64,000 nt of DNA from JBEKOF01 sp049513975 (lineage in GTDB: Bacteria; Verrucomicrobiota; Verrucomicrobiia; Limisphaerales; Palsa-1400): assembly GCA_049513975.1 (NCBI GenBank), contig JBEKVM010000006.1:1-64000 (forward strand). Reading direction: 5' to 3'. Positions within the stretch are counted from its first letter, which is position 1; each line of letters starts with the position of its first letter. The notes under the pieces were generated by a model. It made no database searches and had not been told where the DNA came from. It worked only from the letters and a program-made list of their open reading frames with translations. This document shows, one piece after another, positions 48,376 through 57,649 of this stretch. Both the position numbers and the translations under genes were made by a program.

Positions 48376-49629
48376 ATGAAACCAATCCAATCCATTTCCG
48401 TCTTCGGCCTCGGCAAGCTCGGCGCCTGCATCGCCGCCACCTTTGCCGCCCGGGGCTTTCCCGTGCTGGGCGTTGATGTTGACCCCGCCAAAATCCAGAA
48501 AATCAACGCCGGCCTTCCTCCGGTGGACGAGCCGCTCCTGGCGGAAACCATCGCGGCCGGTCACGGACGGCTGCGCGCCACTGACGATGTCCGCCAGGCC
48601 GCCGCCACCGACGCCTCCTTTTTCATTCCCCCATCCCCCAGTTTGCCCGATGGCAGCTTTTCCAACGAATTCCTCCTGCGCGCCATGCAATCGGCCGCCC
48701 AGGCCCTGCGCCAGGCCGGCAAAAAACAACACCTCTTCGTCTGCAGTTCCACCACCACCCCCGGCGCCATGGATTCCGTCCTCGTCCCCATGCTCGAAAA
48801 AGAAACCGGCGGGATTTGCGGAAAGGATTTCGGCGTCTGCTACAATCCGGAATTCATCGCGCTGGGCAACGTGGTCAACGGCCTGCTCGAACCGGACCTG
48901 GTCCTCATCGGCGAATCCGACCCGGCCAGCGGCACCGCCCTGGAGGAACTTTACAAAAAATACAACCGCAACCAGCCCAAAATCGCCCGCATGTCCATCC
49001 TCAGCGCCGAACTGACCAAAATCTCCGTCAACAGCTACATCACCATGAAGATCAGCTTCACCAACCAATTGCGGTTGATCGCTGACAAACTTCCCCAGGC
49101 CGACATCCACGACGTTCTCGCCGCCATCGGCAGCGACAGCCGCATCGGCCACAAATACCTGCGCGCCGGCCTCAGCTTTGGCGGCCCCTGTTTCCCGCGC
49201 GACAATCGTCTCCTCGCCTTCACCGCCCGCCAGCTCGGACTCACCGCCCCCTTGGCCGAAGCCTCCGACCGCGTCAATGAACAGACCAAAGAATCCCTGC
49301 TGGAAACCGTCAACGCCCTCACCAAACCCGGGGACACCGTCGCCGTTTTGGGCCTGGCCTACAAGCCGGACACTTATATCGTCGAGGAATCAGCCGGCCT
49401 CCACCTGGCCCAGCACCTCAAGCGCCACGGCCGCCGCGTGCTCGTCCACGACTACGCCGCCGCGCCCGCCAACAGTCCCAGCCTGTTCGAGTTTGAAATA
49501 CTCGACAAGCCGGAGTCCTTGCGGGAACGAAGCGATGTCCAGGTGGCCATCCTCTGCTGCCCCTGGCCGGGCTACAAGGCGATTCATTTCCATCCGCAGA
49601 CCAAGGTCATCGCGCCCTGGAAAATCTAA
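48376..49629 (+). CDS. UDP-glucose/GDP-mannose dehydrogenase family enzyme
   Basis: The 417-residue protein has the NAD-binding GLGKLG at 11-16, a central helical region (SAELTKISVNSYITMKISFT) and the active-site Cys272 in LSFGGPCFPRDNRLL. The last part VAVLGLAYKPDTYIVEESAG carries the UDP-binding domain. Such enzymes oxidise the 6-hydroxyl of a nucleotide sugar to a uronate, here probably to make UDP-glucuronate or a relative, which would fit the decarboxylase at 33504. It is the only gene of the dehydrogenase type in the locus. Confidence 0.92.
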   Translation: MKPIQSISVFGLGKLGACIAATFAARGFPVLGVDVDPAKIQKINAGLPPVDEPLLAETIAAGHGRLRATDDVRQAAATDASFFIPPSPSLPDGSFSNEFLLRAMQSAAQALRQAGKKQHLFVCSSTTTPGAMDSVLVPMLEKETGGICGKDFGVCYNPEFIALGNVVNGLLEPDLVLIGESDPASGTALEELYKKYNRNQPKIARMSILSAELTKISVNSYITMKISFTNQLRLIADKLPQADIHDVLAAIGSDSRIGHKYLRAGLSFGGPCFPRDNRLLAFTARQLGLTAPLAEASDRVNEQTKESLLETVNALTKPGDTVAVLGLAYKPDTYIVEESAGLHLAQHLKRHGRRVLVHDYAAAPANSPSLFEFEILDKPESLRERSDVQVAILCCPWPGYKAIHFHPQTKVIAPWKI

Positions 49630-49656
49630 CGGGATCGGAGCCTGGCCCCGAAGACA

Positions 49657-49691
49657 TGCCTGCGGGCCTGGGTTGCCAACCCCCGCAGGCG
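49657..49691. terminator. Hairpin between convergent genes
   Basis: GCCTGCGGG...GGGTT-loop-AACCC..GCAGGC forms an imperfect stem in the gap between the dehydrogenase and the polymerase gene. It lacks a clear T-tract, so its role as bidirectional terminator is uncertain. Confidence 0.45.
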
Positions 49692-49734
49692 GTCAACGCC
49701 AATGTTGGAGGAATAGCCCGTCTTTGGCACGGCC

Positions 49735-51273
49735 TCAGGCCTGGACCGGAAGCGGCCCTTCAATGGCCACAGGCTGGGCTGCCCTGGCCGGCATGGCTTT
49801 CCCGGGTTTGCGCACGCCCCCGTTAATCGAGACACTCATTCCAAGAATCCCCGTGAACAGGCAAAGCTGGCTGTTGAACGCGCCAAAAACCCCGAGGTAG
49901 AAAATCATCTGCGCAATAAAAAAAGCCAGAAAAAAGGTGTTGACGAGGCGCAAAGCAGGATCGCCGTAACGATAATTCCGGTAGAGCGCCTTTATGCCGG
50001 CTCCCAGAAGCCAAAGAAAAGCGGCCGCCCCCAAAAGACCGAGCGGGATAATGGTCGAAAGAGGCCCGCTATGATAATCGCCGGCCACCAGCGATTCCTC
50101 GGACGCAAGGCCCGACGTGCCTCCGCCAATCATCGCAAGGTAAAGTTCGTCCGGATCAATTCTGTAACCCTTCCCCAGCAACAAATACTTTGGAATCTGC
50201 GGCCACAAAAATCGCCACATCTCCAGCCTCCATTCTACCGTCCCCTCCGCATCCGCCCGAACCCCCGGATCCACCTTGACCGGCAGAAAACTCACGGCCC
50301 GTTGCGCCGCGCGGGGCAAATGGTCGGAAAACTCAGCCAACATGACCCCCGCCACCAGTCCACACCCCAGCAGCAGCGCCAGAAAACGCGTGCGCCACAA
50401 TCCTTCCGCGCAAAATTGGCAAACCAGAAGGAGTCCAATCATTATCTCGGCCGAACGAAAGCCGCCCAGCAAGCTGAAAAGGAGCGTCCCAACGAATAAG
50501 ATGGCCCGCCATGGATGACCCAACGAAAAAATCCCGCGAATGCCCCACCTCACCAGAAAGTAGCACACCACAGCAAAACAGGTGGGGGGGATCCCGCCAA
50601 ACCGCTCAATCGCCCCCGGCTGCATCCCAGACTCGGCCATTGCCTGGCTCCCTGAGAATTCACCCGGCAACAAATAAAACAAAAAATAAAACGCCGGCCC
50701 CAGCATATAAGCGAGATTGCCCAACACAAAGGTCACTCCCGAAAGAACGTAAATCCGCGCAGCCCGGCCGGCCTTCGCCACGGGAATCCGCACTGCCGTC
50801 AGCGCAAAGTAAACAAAAATCGCGCCAAGAATATAAATGTAACTTTTCCCCCCAAAAGAGGAGCTCCCGAACGCCTGGATCCCTATTCCGCCCCGTAAGA
50901 CCGCCGTCAAAAGGACGATGCCACCCAGGACCAGCAGCGGCCGGGTCAGTTCCGACGCCCGCAAGAATTTTCCACCCCCCAGCAGACCGTTGAGCCACGA
51001 AATTCCAAAACTCAGCACGGCCAACAACAGCCAGAAGTGCGGCTGCGCCGGCAAAAAAGGAAAATTGAAAGCCGCATTCAAAAAAAAGATCAGCAAAATG
51101 TGGTGCCACTGGATGAAAACAGGCAGCAGCAGAACGAACACCAACAAACCCACCATCACCATGCTCGTCCGGTCCGGCGTGGAAAGGGCATATCCCAAGA
51201 CCAGCGCCAGCGGAATGGCGACGGCATAAACAGTTAAAATTCGCGGCAGTCCAAACATTCTATCTAATTGCAA
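49735..51273 (-). CDS. O-antigen ligase/polymerase-type membrane protein (Wzy/WaaL-like)
   Basis: The 512-residue protein has about twelve hydrophobic segments, for example ILTVYAVAIPLALVLGYALS, MVMVGLLVFVLLLPVFI and LLLVCQFCAEGLW, and a large hydrophilic loop between residues 310 and 400 (WRLEMWRFLWPQIPKYLLLG) as in Wzy and WaaL. Members link lipid-carried repeat units or add the polymer to an acceptor. Since the flippase lies in the same locus, a Wzy role is likely. The polymerase gene reads away from the dehydrogenase. Assignment is from topology and locus. Confidence 0.8.
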   Translation of the reverse strand: MQLDRMFGLPRILTVYAVAIPLALVLGYALSTPDRTSMVMVGLLVFVLLLPVFIQWHHILLIFFLNAAFNFPFLPAQPHFWLLLAVLSFGISWLNGLLGGGKFLRASELTRPLLVLGGIVLLTAVLRGGIGIQAFGSSSFGGKSYIYILGAIFVYFALTAVRIPVAKAGRAARIYVLSGVTFVLGNLAYMLGPAFYFLFYLLPGEFSGSQAMAESGMQPGAIERFGGIPPTCFAVVCYFLVRWGIRGIFSLGHPWRAILFVGTLLFSLLGGFRSAEIMIGLLLVCQFCAEGLWRTRFLALLLGCGLVAGVMLAEFSDHLPRAAQRAVSFLPVKVDPGVRADAEGTVEWRLEMWRFLWPQIPKYLLLGKGYRIDPDELYLAMIGGGTSGLASEESLVAGDYHSGPLSTIIPLGLLGAAAFLWLLGAGIKALYRNYRYGDPALRLVNTFFLAFFIAQMIFYLGVFGAFNSQLCLFTGILGMSVSINGGVRKPGKAMPARAAQPVAIEGPLPVQA

Positions 51274-51324
51274 CCCAGTTTAGGCAATGCAACTGGCCCG
51301 GCACAAGGACAATTCATGTTTTTC

Positions 51325-52476
51325 CTACCTTGCGCCGATAATTTGGCCGTAAATTTCCAAATGTCGGCGAGCAATTACCTGAGGATCAAAGCAGTGCAGG
51401 GCCTTGCTCCGGGCGGCGGCGGCCAGGCGGCCCGCGTCCTCGTCGTTGAGAAGGATTCTGGCCACGGCAGCACGCATGCTCTCAGTTTGCTCCGGATCGA
51501 AAAGCAGCCCATCCACTCCATCGGAAATCAAATCCGGGATGCCCCCAACCCTGGAGGCGGCCACTGGCACCCCTGCCGCCATCGCTTCCAGCACCGCCAT
51601 TGGACAATTGTCTTCCAAGGTCGGCAACACCAGCAGAGTGGCGCGCCCCAAGGCGGATCGAAGACCGGGCCGATCGGCAAACCCGGCGAAACGACACCAC
51701 GAACGGCCCTCCAGCAAGCCGAAAAACTCCTCCACATACGCATTTCCCCGCACCGCGTTTCCGAAGAAGATGAGTTCAAATTTCTCCACCTGAGCGAGGG
51801 GATCCAAGGCCCGGATAAGTTGGACTTGGTTCTTCGGCCGGAGAATGTTGGCGACGCACAGGATTTGCTTTGGCAACGGCGGCTTGGGAAGCGGGTTTGG
51901 GTCCCTTTCAAAGAATTGGCCGTCCACGGCGTTTGGCAAAATCCAAGTCCTCGGAGCCAGCCCCGCCACCAGCCGGTGCGTGTGCCGGCTCAGACAAATA
52001 ACCCCGCCGGAGCGCGGCAAGGCAACCCGCTCCAGCCGTGCCGCCAGCCAGGCGAACGAAAACCGACGCGCCCGGCCGATTTTAGCCAGTTGGCGCATGT
52101 TGCCATGTAACGTCAAAATATTGGGGTATCCCGAAAACACCGCCGCCAGCGCGCAATATCGCTCCGTCCCCTGCCCATGCACCAGATCCGGTTTGATCTC
52201 CCGCAGTTTTTTCCGGACCGCCCGGATGCATCCCAGATAAGCCCCGCGCATCCATCCCCACTTCGGCACCATCACTGAATGATAGTATATGTTGCCGGCG
52301 AGCTTCGGCGGTGAACGCAGCGGTTTCTGAATGCAGCAAACTATGTGGACTTCACAATCGGGCATTTGGGCCAGACCCTCCAGCAGCGCTGTCACCGCCT
52401 GGCCAAAAAAGGGATCGGGTTCCGCATACCGGCGCAACTCATCCCGATTGTCTGGAACCACCATTGCTATTTTCAT
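51325..52476 (-). CDS. Family 4 glycosyltransferase
   Basis: The 383-residue protein has a GT-B layout: an N-terminal acceptor domain (MKIAMVVPDNRDELRRYAEP, RRAKKLREIKPDLVHGQGTE-type stretch, LTLHGNMRQLAKIGR) and a C-terminal donor domain with FAGFADRPGLRSALGRATLL, VLPTLEDNCPMAVLEAMAAG and VPVAASRVGGIPDLISDGVD, the signature of GT4 enzymes using nucleotide sugars. The stop of the next gene upstream overlaps its start by 4 bp, so genes from 54463 to 51325 read as a run. Confidence 0.88.
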   Translation of the reverse strand: MKIAMVVPDNRDELRRYAEPDPFFGQAVTALLEGLAQMPDCEVHIVCCIQKPLRSPPKLAGNIYYHSVMVPKWGWMRGAYLGCIRAVRKKLREIKPDLVHGQGTERYCALAAVFSGYPNILTLHGNMRQLAKIGRARRFSFAWLAARLERVALPRSGGVICLSRHTHRLVAGLAPRTWILPNAVDGQFFERDPNPLPKPPLPKQILCVANILRPKNQVQLIRALDPLAQVEKFELIFFGNAVRGNAYVEEFFGLLEGRSWCRFAGFADRPGLRSALGRATLLVLPTLEDNCPMAVLEAMAAGVPVAASRVGGIPDLISDGVDGLLFDPEQTESMRAAVARILLNDEDAGRLAAAARSKALHCFDPQVIARRHLEIYGQIIGAR

Positions 52477-53483
52477 GCGCCGCCCAAAATTTTTCGGTAA
52501 ACTTCCAAATAACGAGCCGCCACCTGCCGCCAGGTCAGCAGCGGAAAAGTGGCGCTGGCCTGGCGATGCGCCTGCTCATAAAACCTCTTCAAGGCGGGGG
52601 CTATCCTTTGAGGTGGCCCCAATCCAACGAACTTCGCGGCAGGAACCTGCCCATAAACCTTGTTCGCCCACGGCAAATCCGTCAGCAGCAAAGGCAGCCC
52701 CGCTGCGGCCGCTTCATAAACCGCTATGCAGCCGCTCTCATACTGGCTGAGCAGGACGAATCCCCGCGCCCCGCGCAACCACCGGTTCTTATCTTCCCCG
52801 GCGGCGAACCCGGCATACCGCACCACCTTCCCATCCACGCATTGCTTGAATTCCAGAAAATAAGAGTCGTCCTCCGCGTATGGTTTCCCCAAAAAAACAA
52901 TGGGCGTGCCCGCCAATTGAGCCGCCCGAGCCAGCAGAACATTGTTTTTCACCGGATAAATGCTCGCCATGCAAACCAGATAATCCTCCGGTTTCTGCGG
53001 ACGCGCCAATTCCGTCAGCGCTTCCGGTTCCAGCCCGTGTGGAATGATATGACCGCGCTCCGGGCTCGCGTGGAAAAGGTACTTGGCCGTTTCCCATTCG
53101 TGTTCCACCACGTACACCATGGCGTCAAGTTCCTGATAAACCTCCCAGCCCAAACGATCCAAAAAACCGCCCGGCAGTGCCCTGCGCGCCAAATCCGTCA
53201 AAGCGCGCTGCGCGAAACGCCGCTTCCACCCTCGCGAGGCCGTCTGTCCCAGGTTTTCCGTCATGATAACCTTAAAGCCCTTTTGGTGGGCCGCGCGGAC
53301 CGTCAAGGCCACAGGACGGCCAATGTAATGGATGATGTCTCCCTTTTGGTTTTCGTCCCACCATCGCTCCGGCTCGACTTCAACCCCAAGACCCGCCAGT
53401 TCGCGCATGAGCGCCTCGGTCAACGTCTGCATGCCGCCATGCGCCAGAAAAAATGGAGGGCTGTTGAAAAACAATACTTTCAT
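52473..53483 (-). CDS. Family 4 glycosyltransferase
   Basis: ATG 53483 (MKVLFFNSPPFFLAHGGMQT) is chosen because it overlaps the preceding stop by 4 bp. The longer frame to 53834 reads antisense composition. The protein has HGGMQTLTEALMRELAGLGV (acceptor binding), VCMASIYPVKNNVLLARAAQ, YAGFAAGEDKNRWLRGARGF and LLSQYESGCIAVYEAAAAGL, which are GT4 donor-site blocks. The stop overlaps the next gene's start by 4 bp, making it part of the coupled series of glycosyltransferases. Confidence 0.88.
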   Translation of the reverse strand: MKVLFFNSPPFFLAHGGMQTLTEALMRELAGLGVEVEPERWWDENQKGDIIHYIGRPVALTVRAAHQKGFKVIMTENLGQTASRGWKRRFAQRALTDLARRALPGGFLDRLGWEVYQELDAMVYVVEHEWETAKYLFHASPERGHIIPHGLEPEALTELARPQKPEDYLVCMASIYPVKNNVLLARAAQLAGTPIVFLGKPYAEDDSYFLEFKQCVDGKVVRYAGFAAGEDKNRWLRGARGFVLLSQYESGCIAVYEAAAAGLPLLLTDLPWANKVYGQVPAAKFVGLGPPQRIAPALKRFYEQAHRQASATFPLLTWRQVAARYLEVYRKILGGA

Positions 53484-54463
53484 TGGTTTGAATTGGCTGG
53501 GGACGGCCGATTTAGTTGATTCCATAATCTTGAAGTGGCTCGGACGAAACCAGCGCCAAAAATCCTGGCCGCCGCTTGAAACAGGCCATACCGCCAATGC
53601 GGCGCAGGCGAAAGCAGCAGCAGACCGACATGGTAACGCAGCAATCGTGGCGACAAGGCATGGCCAAATCGCAGCAGATAGCACACGGACATGGGCGAAC
53701 GTCGCTGCAAATCTGAACGGTCGAATTTCATTCCAGATCCAGGAGGCATCATCGCCAGGATTCGTTTGTGCTGAACATAGACCGCCGGGATGTGTTTGCC
53801 ACTGCGCGCCACATGAACGCTTCCCCGATCCCATCCGTGGTGCGCGCGGTTGAAAGCCACCGTTTGGCTGCTCTGCGCCGCGCCGCCATCAGCCATGAGG
53901 TCGGCCCACATTTCCCAATCGCCACACATAAACGAGGTCGCCCGGAACCCTCCCAGCCGCTCGGCTGACGAGACCCGAAACATCTGCCCGGCAAACGGAA
54001 AGGGCAGGTAAAGGATGTCCCTCAAATCCCTCTCCACCCAGCGACCGGCGACCGGACGCAAGTCTTGTTCCGGGGTCACCTCTCCCTTTTCATTCACGTA
54101 GATTGTCCTTCCGAAATACAACGCCCGGCCCGGCGCCTCTTTTTCCAGTTCAATCATGGCTTCCACAAAATTGGGCGCCAAAAAATCATCATCGTGCAAA
54201 ATGGAGAGCCACTCCGTTTGGCACAATTCCAGACACGCATTCCAATTGCCAAAAAGGCCCCGCCGCTTGGCATTTCTGAAATAGTCAATCCGCGGGCCAA
54301 ACTCCGCTTTCACAAAACCTTCCAGCGTGGGGTCCGGTCCGCAGTCTTCCACCACGATCACCCGTGCTGGCGCCGTCTGACCCAGCGCGCTGGCGATGGC
54401 CTGCTTTACATATTGCCGCCGATTGTAAACCGTGACCGCAATCGTTATTTGTTTCGAGTCCAT
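53480..54463 (-). CDS. Family 2 glycosyltransferase
   Basis: ATG 54463 (MDSKQITIAVTVYNRRQYVK) is the start that fits the family. Upstream of it the same frame continues through a Cys-rich stretch that is unlikely to be translated. The GT-A blocks are VIVVEDCGPDPTLEGFVKA, RRGLFGNWNACLELCQTEW, LSILHDDDFLAPNFVEAM (metal motif) and a C-terminal helical domain. The stop overlaps the GT4 gene start by 4 bp. Upstream is the divergent methyltransferase gene (54754). Confidence 0.88.
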   Translation of the reverse strand: MDSKQITIAVTVYNRRQYVKQAIASALGQTAPARVIVVEDCGPDPTLEGFVKAEFGPRIDYFRNAKRRGLFGNWNACLELCQTEWLSILHDDDFLAPNFVEAMIELEKEAPGRALYFGRTIYVNEKGEVTPEQDLRPVAGRWVERDLRDILYLPFPFAGQMFRVSSAERLGGFRATSFMCGDWEMWADLMADGGAAQSSQTVAFNRAHHGWDRGSVHVARSGKHIPAVYVQHKRILAMMPPGSGMKFDRSDLQRRSPMSVCYLLRFGHALSPRLLRYHVGLLLLSPAPHWRYGLFQAAARIFGAGFVRATSRLWNQLNRPSPANSNQ

Positions 54464-54753
54464 GCAACGGGGACACTTTAGGCAGGACCCCCCGTGGCCG
54501 CAAGGGCAAGATGCCGGGATGCATTCAATCCGCCCATTTTGTGTTGCATCAACTAAACCGTCTGCCATAGCCTGCCGCCCATGATGTCGTTTTGGTTCAG
54601 AAACATAACCGTTGGCGGCAGGGCATGCCTTGCTGACCGGATTCCTTGCGGAACCGTGTGCAAAAAGGCCTGCGATCGGCAAAGTGCGGAGATTGTCCGA
54701 ACGAGAAATGAACTCAGACATCAATAGTGAGCGCGAAAATAAGCAGCTTTACC

Positions 54754-55974
54754 ATGCTTAAACGCTTTCTTAACCGTGTTCTTAACCGTCTTGTTCGCGC
54801 TTTTCTTGCGCTCCTTCCGCGTCCCATCTTTAATGCGATCGAAACTCAGACAAAGAGGCTGGCGTATAATGAACAATCCCGCCAAATAGCATCTGGGTCC
54901 TTCTTTGCAGGCAAAGCCACCGTCTCTGTGGAACAAATTCCAGCCAACGAAGCCGGCCTGATTTTGAAGTGTGCGGATAGCTTCAATGCTGCGAAACAGA
55001 GACAGTCCATGGTGCCGAAGGAGTATTTGCCCAGTCACGAATGGAAGCGGATTTTGGAAGCAGAGTGGTCTCGATACCACGATGCCCTGTTGAATAAAGA
55101 TGTGAAAACGTTGGCTCCCTTTCTAAGAAACTTCCTGCGAAACGAGGGCGCCTCTGGTTTTTGGGGTGGCACAAAAATGTTTGATAACTTCCTCCAACTT
55201 CGCGGACTCGATGCTTTGCAAAGGGAGGGGATGATGCTGAGACAGTTTGACGCATGGCGGAGCATTTTCCCGGATGTTCCCGTGGCCGAACTGGATGCCC
55301 CGCGCATCGGAAACCCGTGGGGCTACAATTTTTCTGGGATGGTGCTTCTGGAGCCTGTTTTTGAATATCATTTCCAGGCGGATTATTTCAGAAAATTGCT
55401 CCGCGACATTGATGTTCCGATAGTTCTCGAAATTGGCGGCGGGTTCGGCGCCCTGGCCTGCCATCTGCTGCGGCGTGAGGGACCCATAAAATATATTGGG
55501 TTGGATTTGCCTGAAAACCTTTTGCTCCAGAGTTACTATCTTGGCTGCGCATTTCCTGAAGCGCGGATACTTGCCTATGACAGGAACTTTTCCCGCTTGG
55601 ATCGCAGCATCATTAATAACCACGATATTATGCTCCTGCCAAACTTTGCCCTGCCGGATATTGAGTCTTCGGTCGCAGACCTTGTCATTAATGTCAGAAG
55701 TTTGTCGGAAATGGCATCTGAAACGATTGAGGAATATTTTCTCCAAATAGATAGGATAGGCCGGCTGTTTTTCTTCCATGAAAACATTTTTGCCCCGCGC
55801 CGGGATGAACTTTGGGGTATCCCGAGTTCCCAATTCCCCCCGCTCAAAAATTTCAGTTTGATTGCATCATCCGAGAGCAGATGGCCAAAATTTCAACGGG
55901 ATTCCTGCTACCCTTGCAATGAGAACCTGTTCATTCACCGGAACGCGCTAAGGCAGGGCGAAAAGACAGCATGA
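54754..55974 (+). CDS. Putative sugar O-methyltransferase
   Basis: ATG 54754 (MLKRFLNRVLNRLVRAFLAL) or the GTG at 54727 may be the start. The 406-residue protein has a long N-terminal part and the AdoMet-binding motif PIVLEIGGGFGALACHLLR, then IKYIGLDLPENLLLQSYYL (a second motif with Asp), DIESSVADLVINVRSLSEM and a Cys-rich end (RDSCYPCNENLFIH). It matches the layout of the putative sugar O-methyltransferases found in polysaccharide loci (TIGR04371-like). It would methylate a sugar residue of the lipid-linked repeat. It diverges from the GT2 gene. Confidence 0.75.
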   Translation: MLKRFLNRVLNRLVRAFLALLPRPIFNAIETQTKRLAYNEQSRQIASGSFFAGKATVSVEQIPANEAGLILKCADSFNAAKQRQSMVPKEYLPSHEWKRILEAEWSRYHDALLNKDVKTLAPFLRNFLRNEGASGFWGGTKMFDNFLQLRGLDALQREGMMLRQFDAWRSIFPDVPVAELDAPRIGNPWGYNFSGMVLLEPVFEYHFQADYFRKLLRDIDVPIVLEIGGGFGALACHLLRREGPIKYIGLDLPENLLLQSYYLGCAFPEARILAYDRNFSRLDRSIINNHDIMLLPNFALPDIESSVADLVINVRSLSEMASETIEEYFLQIDRIGRLFFFHENIFAPRRDELWGIPSSQFPPLKNFSLIASSESRWPKFQRDSCYPCNENLFIHRNALRQGEKTA

Positions 55975-56116
55975 TCCATTACCTGTTAGGACGGAGCATG
56001 GAAGAACCAGCCCCAACCGTCTTGAGCCTGCTCAGCGGGCCGCATCCGGCTCATGAACCGGCCGGCGGGGTCATCATTGGGCCAAGCCATGCCCGGGCCG
56101 GCCTTTGATTCAGCGA

Positions 56117-57598
56117 ATGTCTTCTTACCGTCAAATCTTTAAAAGCACCGCGCTGGTGGGCGGCACGCAGGTGGTAACGACTGCTATTGGCATAGTGCGG
56201 ACGAAGGCGCTCGCGGTTATGCTTGGCCCGGCCGGCATGGGATTGGCCGGGCTTTACATGTCGGCCACAGGCTTGGTCGGCAGCATCGCCGGTTTGGGAA
56301 TCAGTTTCAGCGGAGTGCGGCAGATAGCGCAGGCCGCCGCCAAGGGAGATGAGCGTCAAGTGGCCCGCACCGTGATGACCCTGCGCTATACCTCTCTGCT
56401 TTCCGGCATTGTTGGCACCCTCGTGGTCCTGTGTTGCTGTGTCCCCATCGGCCGGCTCACCTTCGGCGACGACAAACATGCCTGGGGAGTGGCCGTGGTT
56501 TCGTTGACCGTCTTATTTTCCAATGTCTCCAACGGGCAGATTGCCCTGCTGCAAGGTCTCCGCCGCCTCAAGGAAATGGTGACCGCGGAGGTGATTGGCG
56601 CGGTCTTTGGCACCGTGGCCAGCATCGTGCTGGTCTATTTTTTGAGAGAACGCGGGGTGGCTTGGTTCCTGGTGGCGATGGCGGCCTTCAGCATCCTCAC
56701 CTCCTGGTGGTTTGCCCGCCGGGTGCCGGTCGCCAACCTGACTTTTCACTGGCGCGAACTGAGCGCAGAAGCCCGGGGATTGGTCGGTTTGGGGGTGGCT
56801 CTCATGTATGCCAGCCTGATTGCCGCCGGGGTAGCCTATCTCAGCCGCGTGTTGGTCGTGCGTCAACTGGGACTGGATGCGGCGGGGCTGTTTCAAGCCA
56901 CTTGGACGCTTTCAACCTACTACGTTGCTTTTATTTTGAATGCCATGGCCGCGGATTTTATCCCCCGGCTGACGGCGGCGGAAAAAGATAATGCCGCCGT
57001 CAACCTCATGATCAATGAACAAGTCGAAATGGGCGTGCTCATCGCCCTGCCCGGAGTGATGGCCACCGTGCTGCTGGCCCCGTGGGTCCTGCGGATTTTT
57101 TATTCCAAAGACTTCGTCGCGGCGGCGGACATTATCCGGTGGCAGGTGATTGGCGTATTCTTGCGCGTGGTATGCTGGCCGATCGGTGCAGTCTTGATCG
57201 CCAAAGGAAGGAGCAAGCTGTTCATGGCCACGGAAAGCATTTATGCGATTATCAATGTGGCTTTGCTTTATGTCTGCACCAAGGTGTGGGGATTGACGGG
57301 CATAGGCGTGGCTTTTGCCCTCTTCTATGTGGTAGTCACCATCGCTGTGTACGGTGTTTGCAACTCCATCTCAGGATTCAGATGGTCGGGCCGCAGCATC
57401 AAGATTCTCGTGCCCGGTTGTCTGGCCATCGCGGCGGTGTTCTGCGCCACCTCTTTTCTGCCGGTGTTTTGGTCTCTGGTCTTCGGGGCGGTGCTGACCC
57501 TGGCGGTTTTGGTGGGCTGTTTGGCGGGCCTGCAAAAACTGCTGGGCGTCAACTTATGGCAGGCCGTCCGCCGCAAATTTCAGCCGCGAACCCTTTAG
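56117..57598 (+). CDS. Wzx-type O-antigen/exopolysaccharide flippase
   Basis: The 493-residue protein has twelve or more hydrophobic segments and the early motif FKSTALVGGTQVVTTAIGIV, then RTKALAVMLGPAGMGLAGLY, characteristic of O-antigen translocases. Later hydrophobic stretches include VSLTVLFSNVSNGQIALLQG, TWTLSTYYVAFILNAMAADF and LALLVYFLRERGVAWFLVAM-type helices. It would flip undecaprenyl-linked repeat units to the periplasm. Start ATG 56117 (MSSYRQIFK) is preferred over 56105. It precedes the large glycosyltransferase by about 50 bp. Confidence 0.9.
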   Translation: MSSYRQIFKSTALVGGTQVVTTAIGIVRTKALAVMLGPAGMGLAGLYMSATGLVGSIAGLGISFSGVRQIAQAAAKGDERQVARTVMTLRYTSLLSGIVGTLVVLCCCVPIGRLTFGDDKHAWGVAVVSLTVLFSNVSNGQIALLQGLRRLKEMVTAEVIGAVFGTVASIVLVYFLRERGVAWFLVAMAAFSILTSWWFARRVPVANLTFHWRELSAEARGLVGLGVALMYASLIAAGVAYLSRVLVVRQLGLDAAGLFQATWTLSTYYVAFILNAMAADFIPRLTAAEKDNAAVNLMINEQVEMGVLIALPGVMATVLLAPWVLRIFYSKDFVAAADIIRWQVIGVFLRVVCWPIGAVLIAKGRSKLFMATESIYAIINVALLYVCTKVWGLTGIGVAFALFYVVVTIAVYGVCNSISGFRWSGRSIKILVPGCLAIAAVFCATSFLPVFWSLVFGAVLTLAVLVGCLAGLQKLLGVNLWQAVRRKFQPRTL

Positions 57599-57649
57599 AA
57601 GCCCAAGCCCAGAAATAGGCCATCAAAGTTTTAACTTATCCCGAAGGCA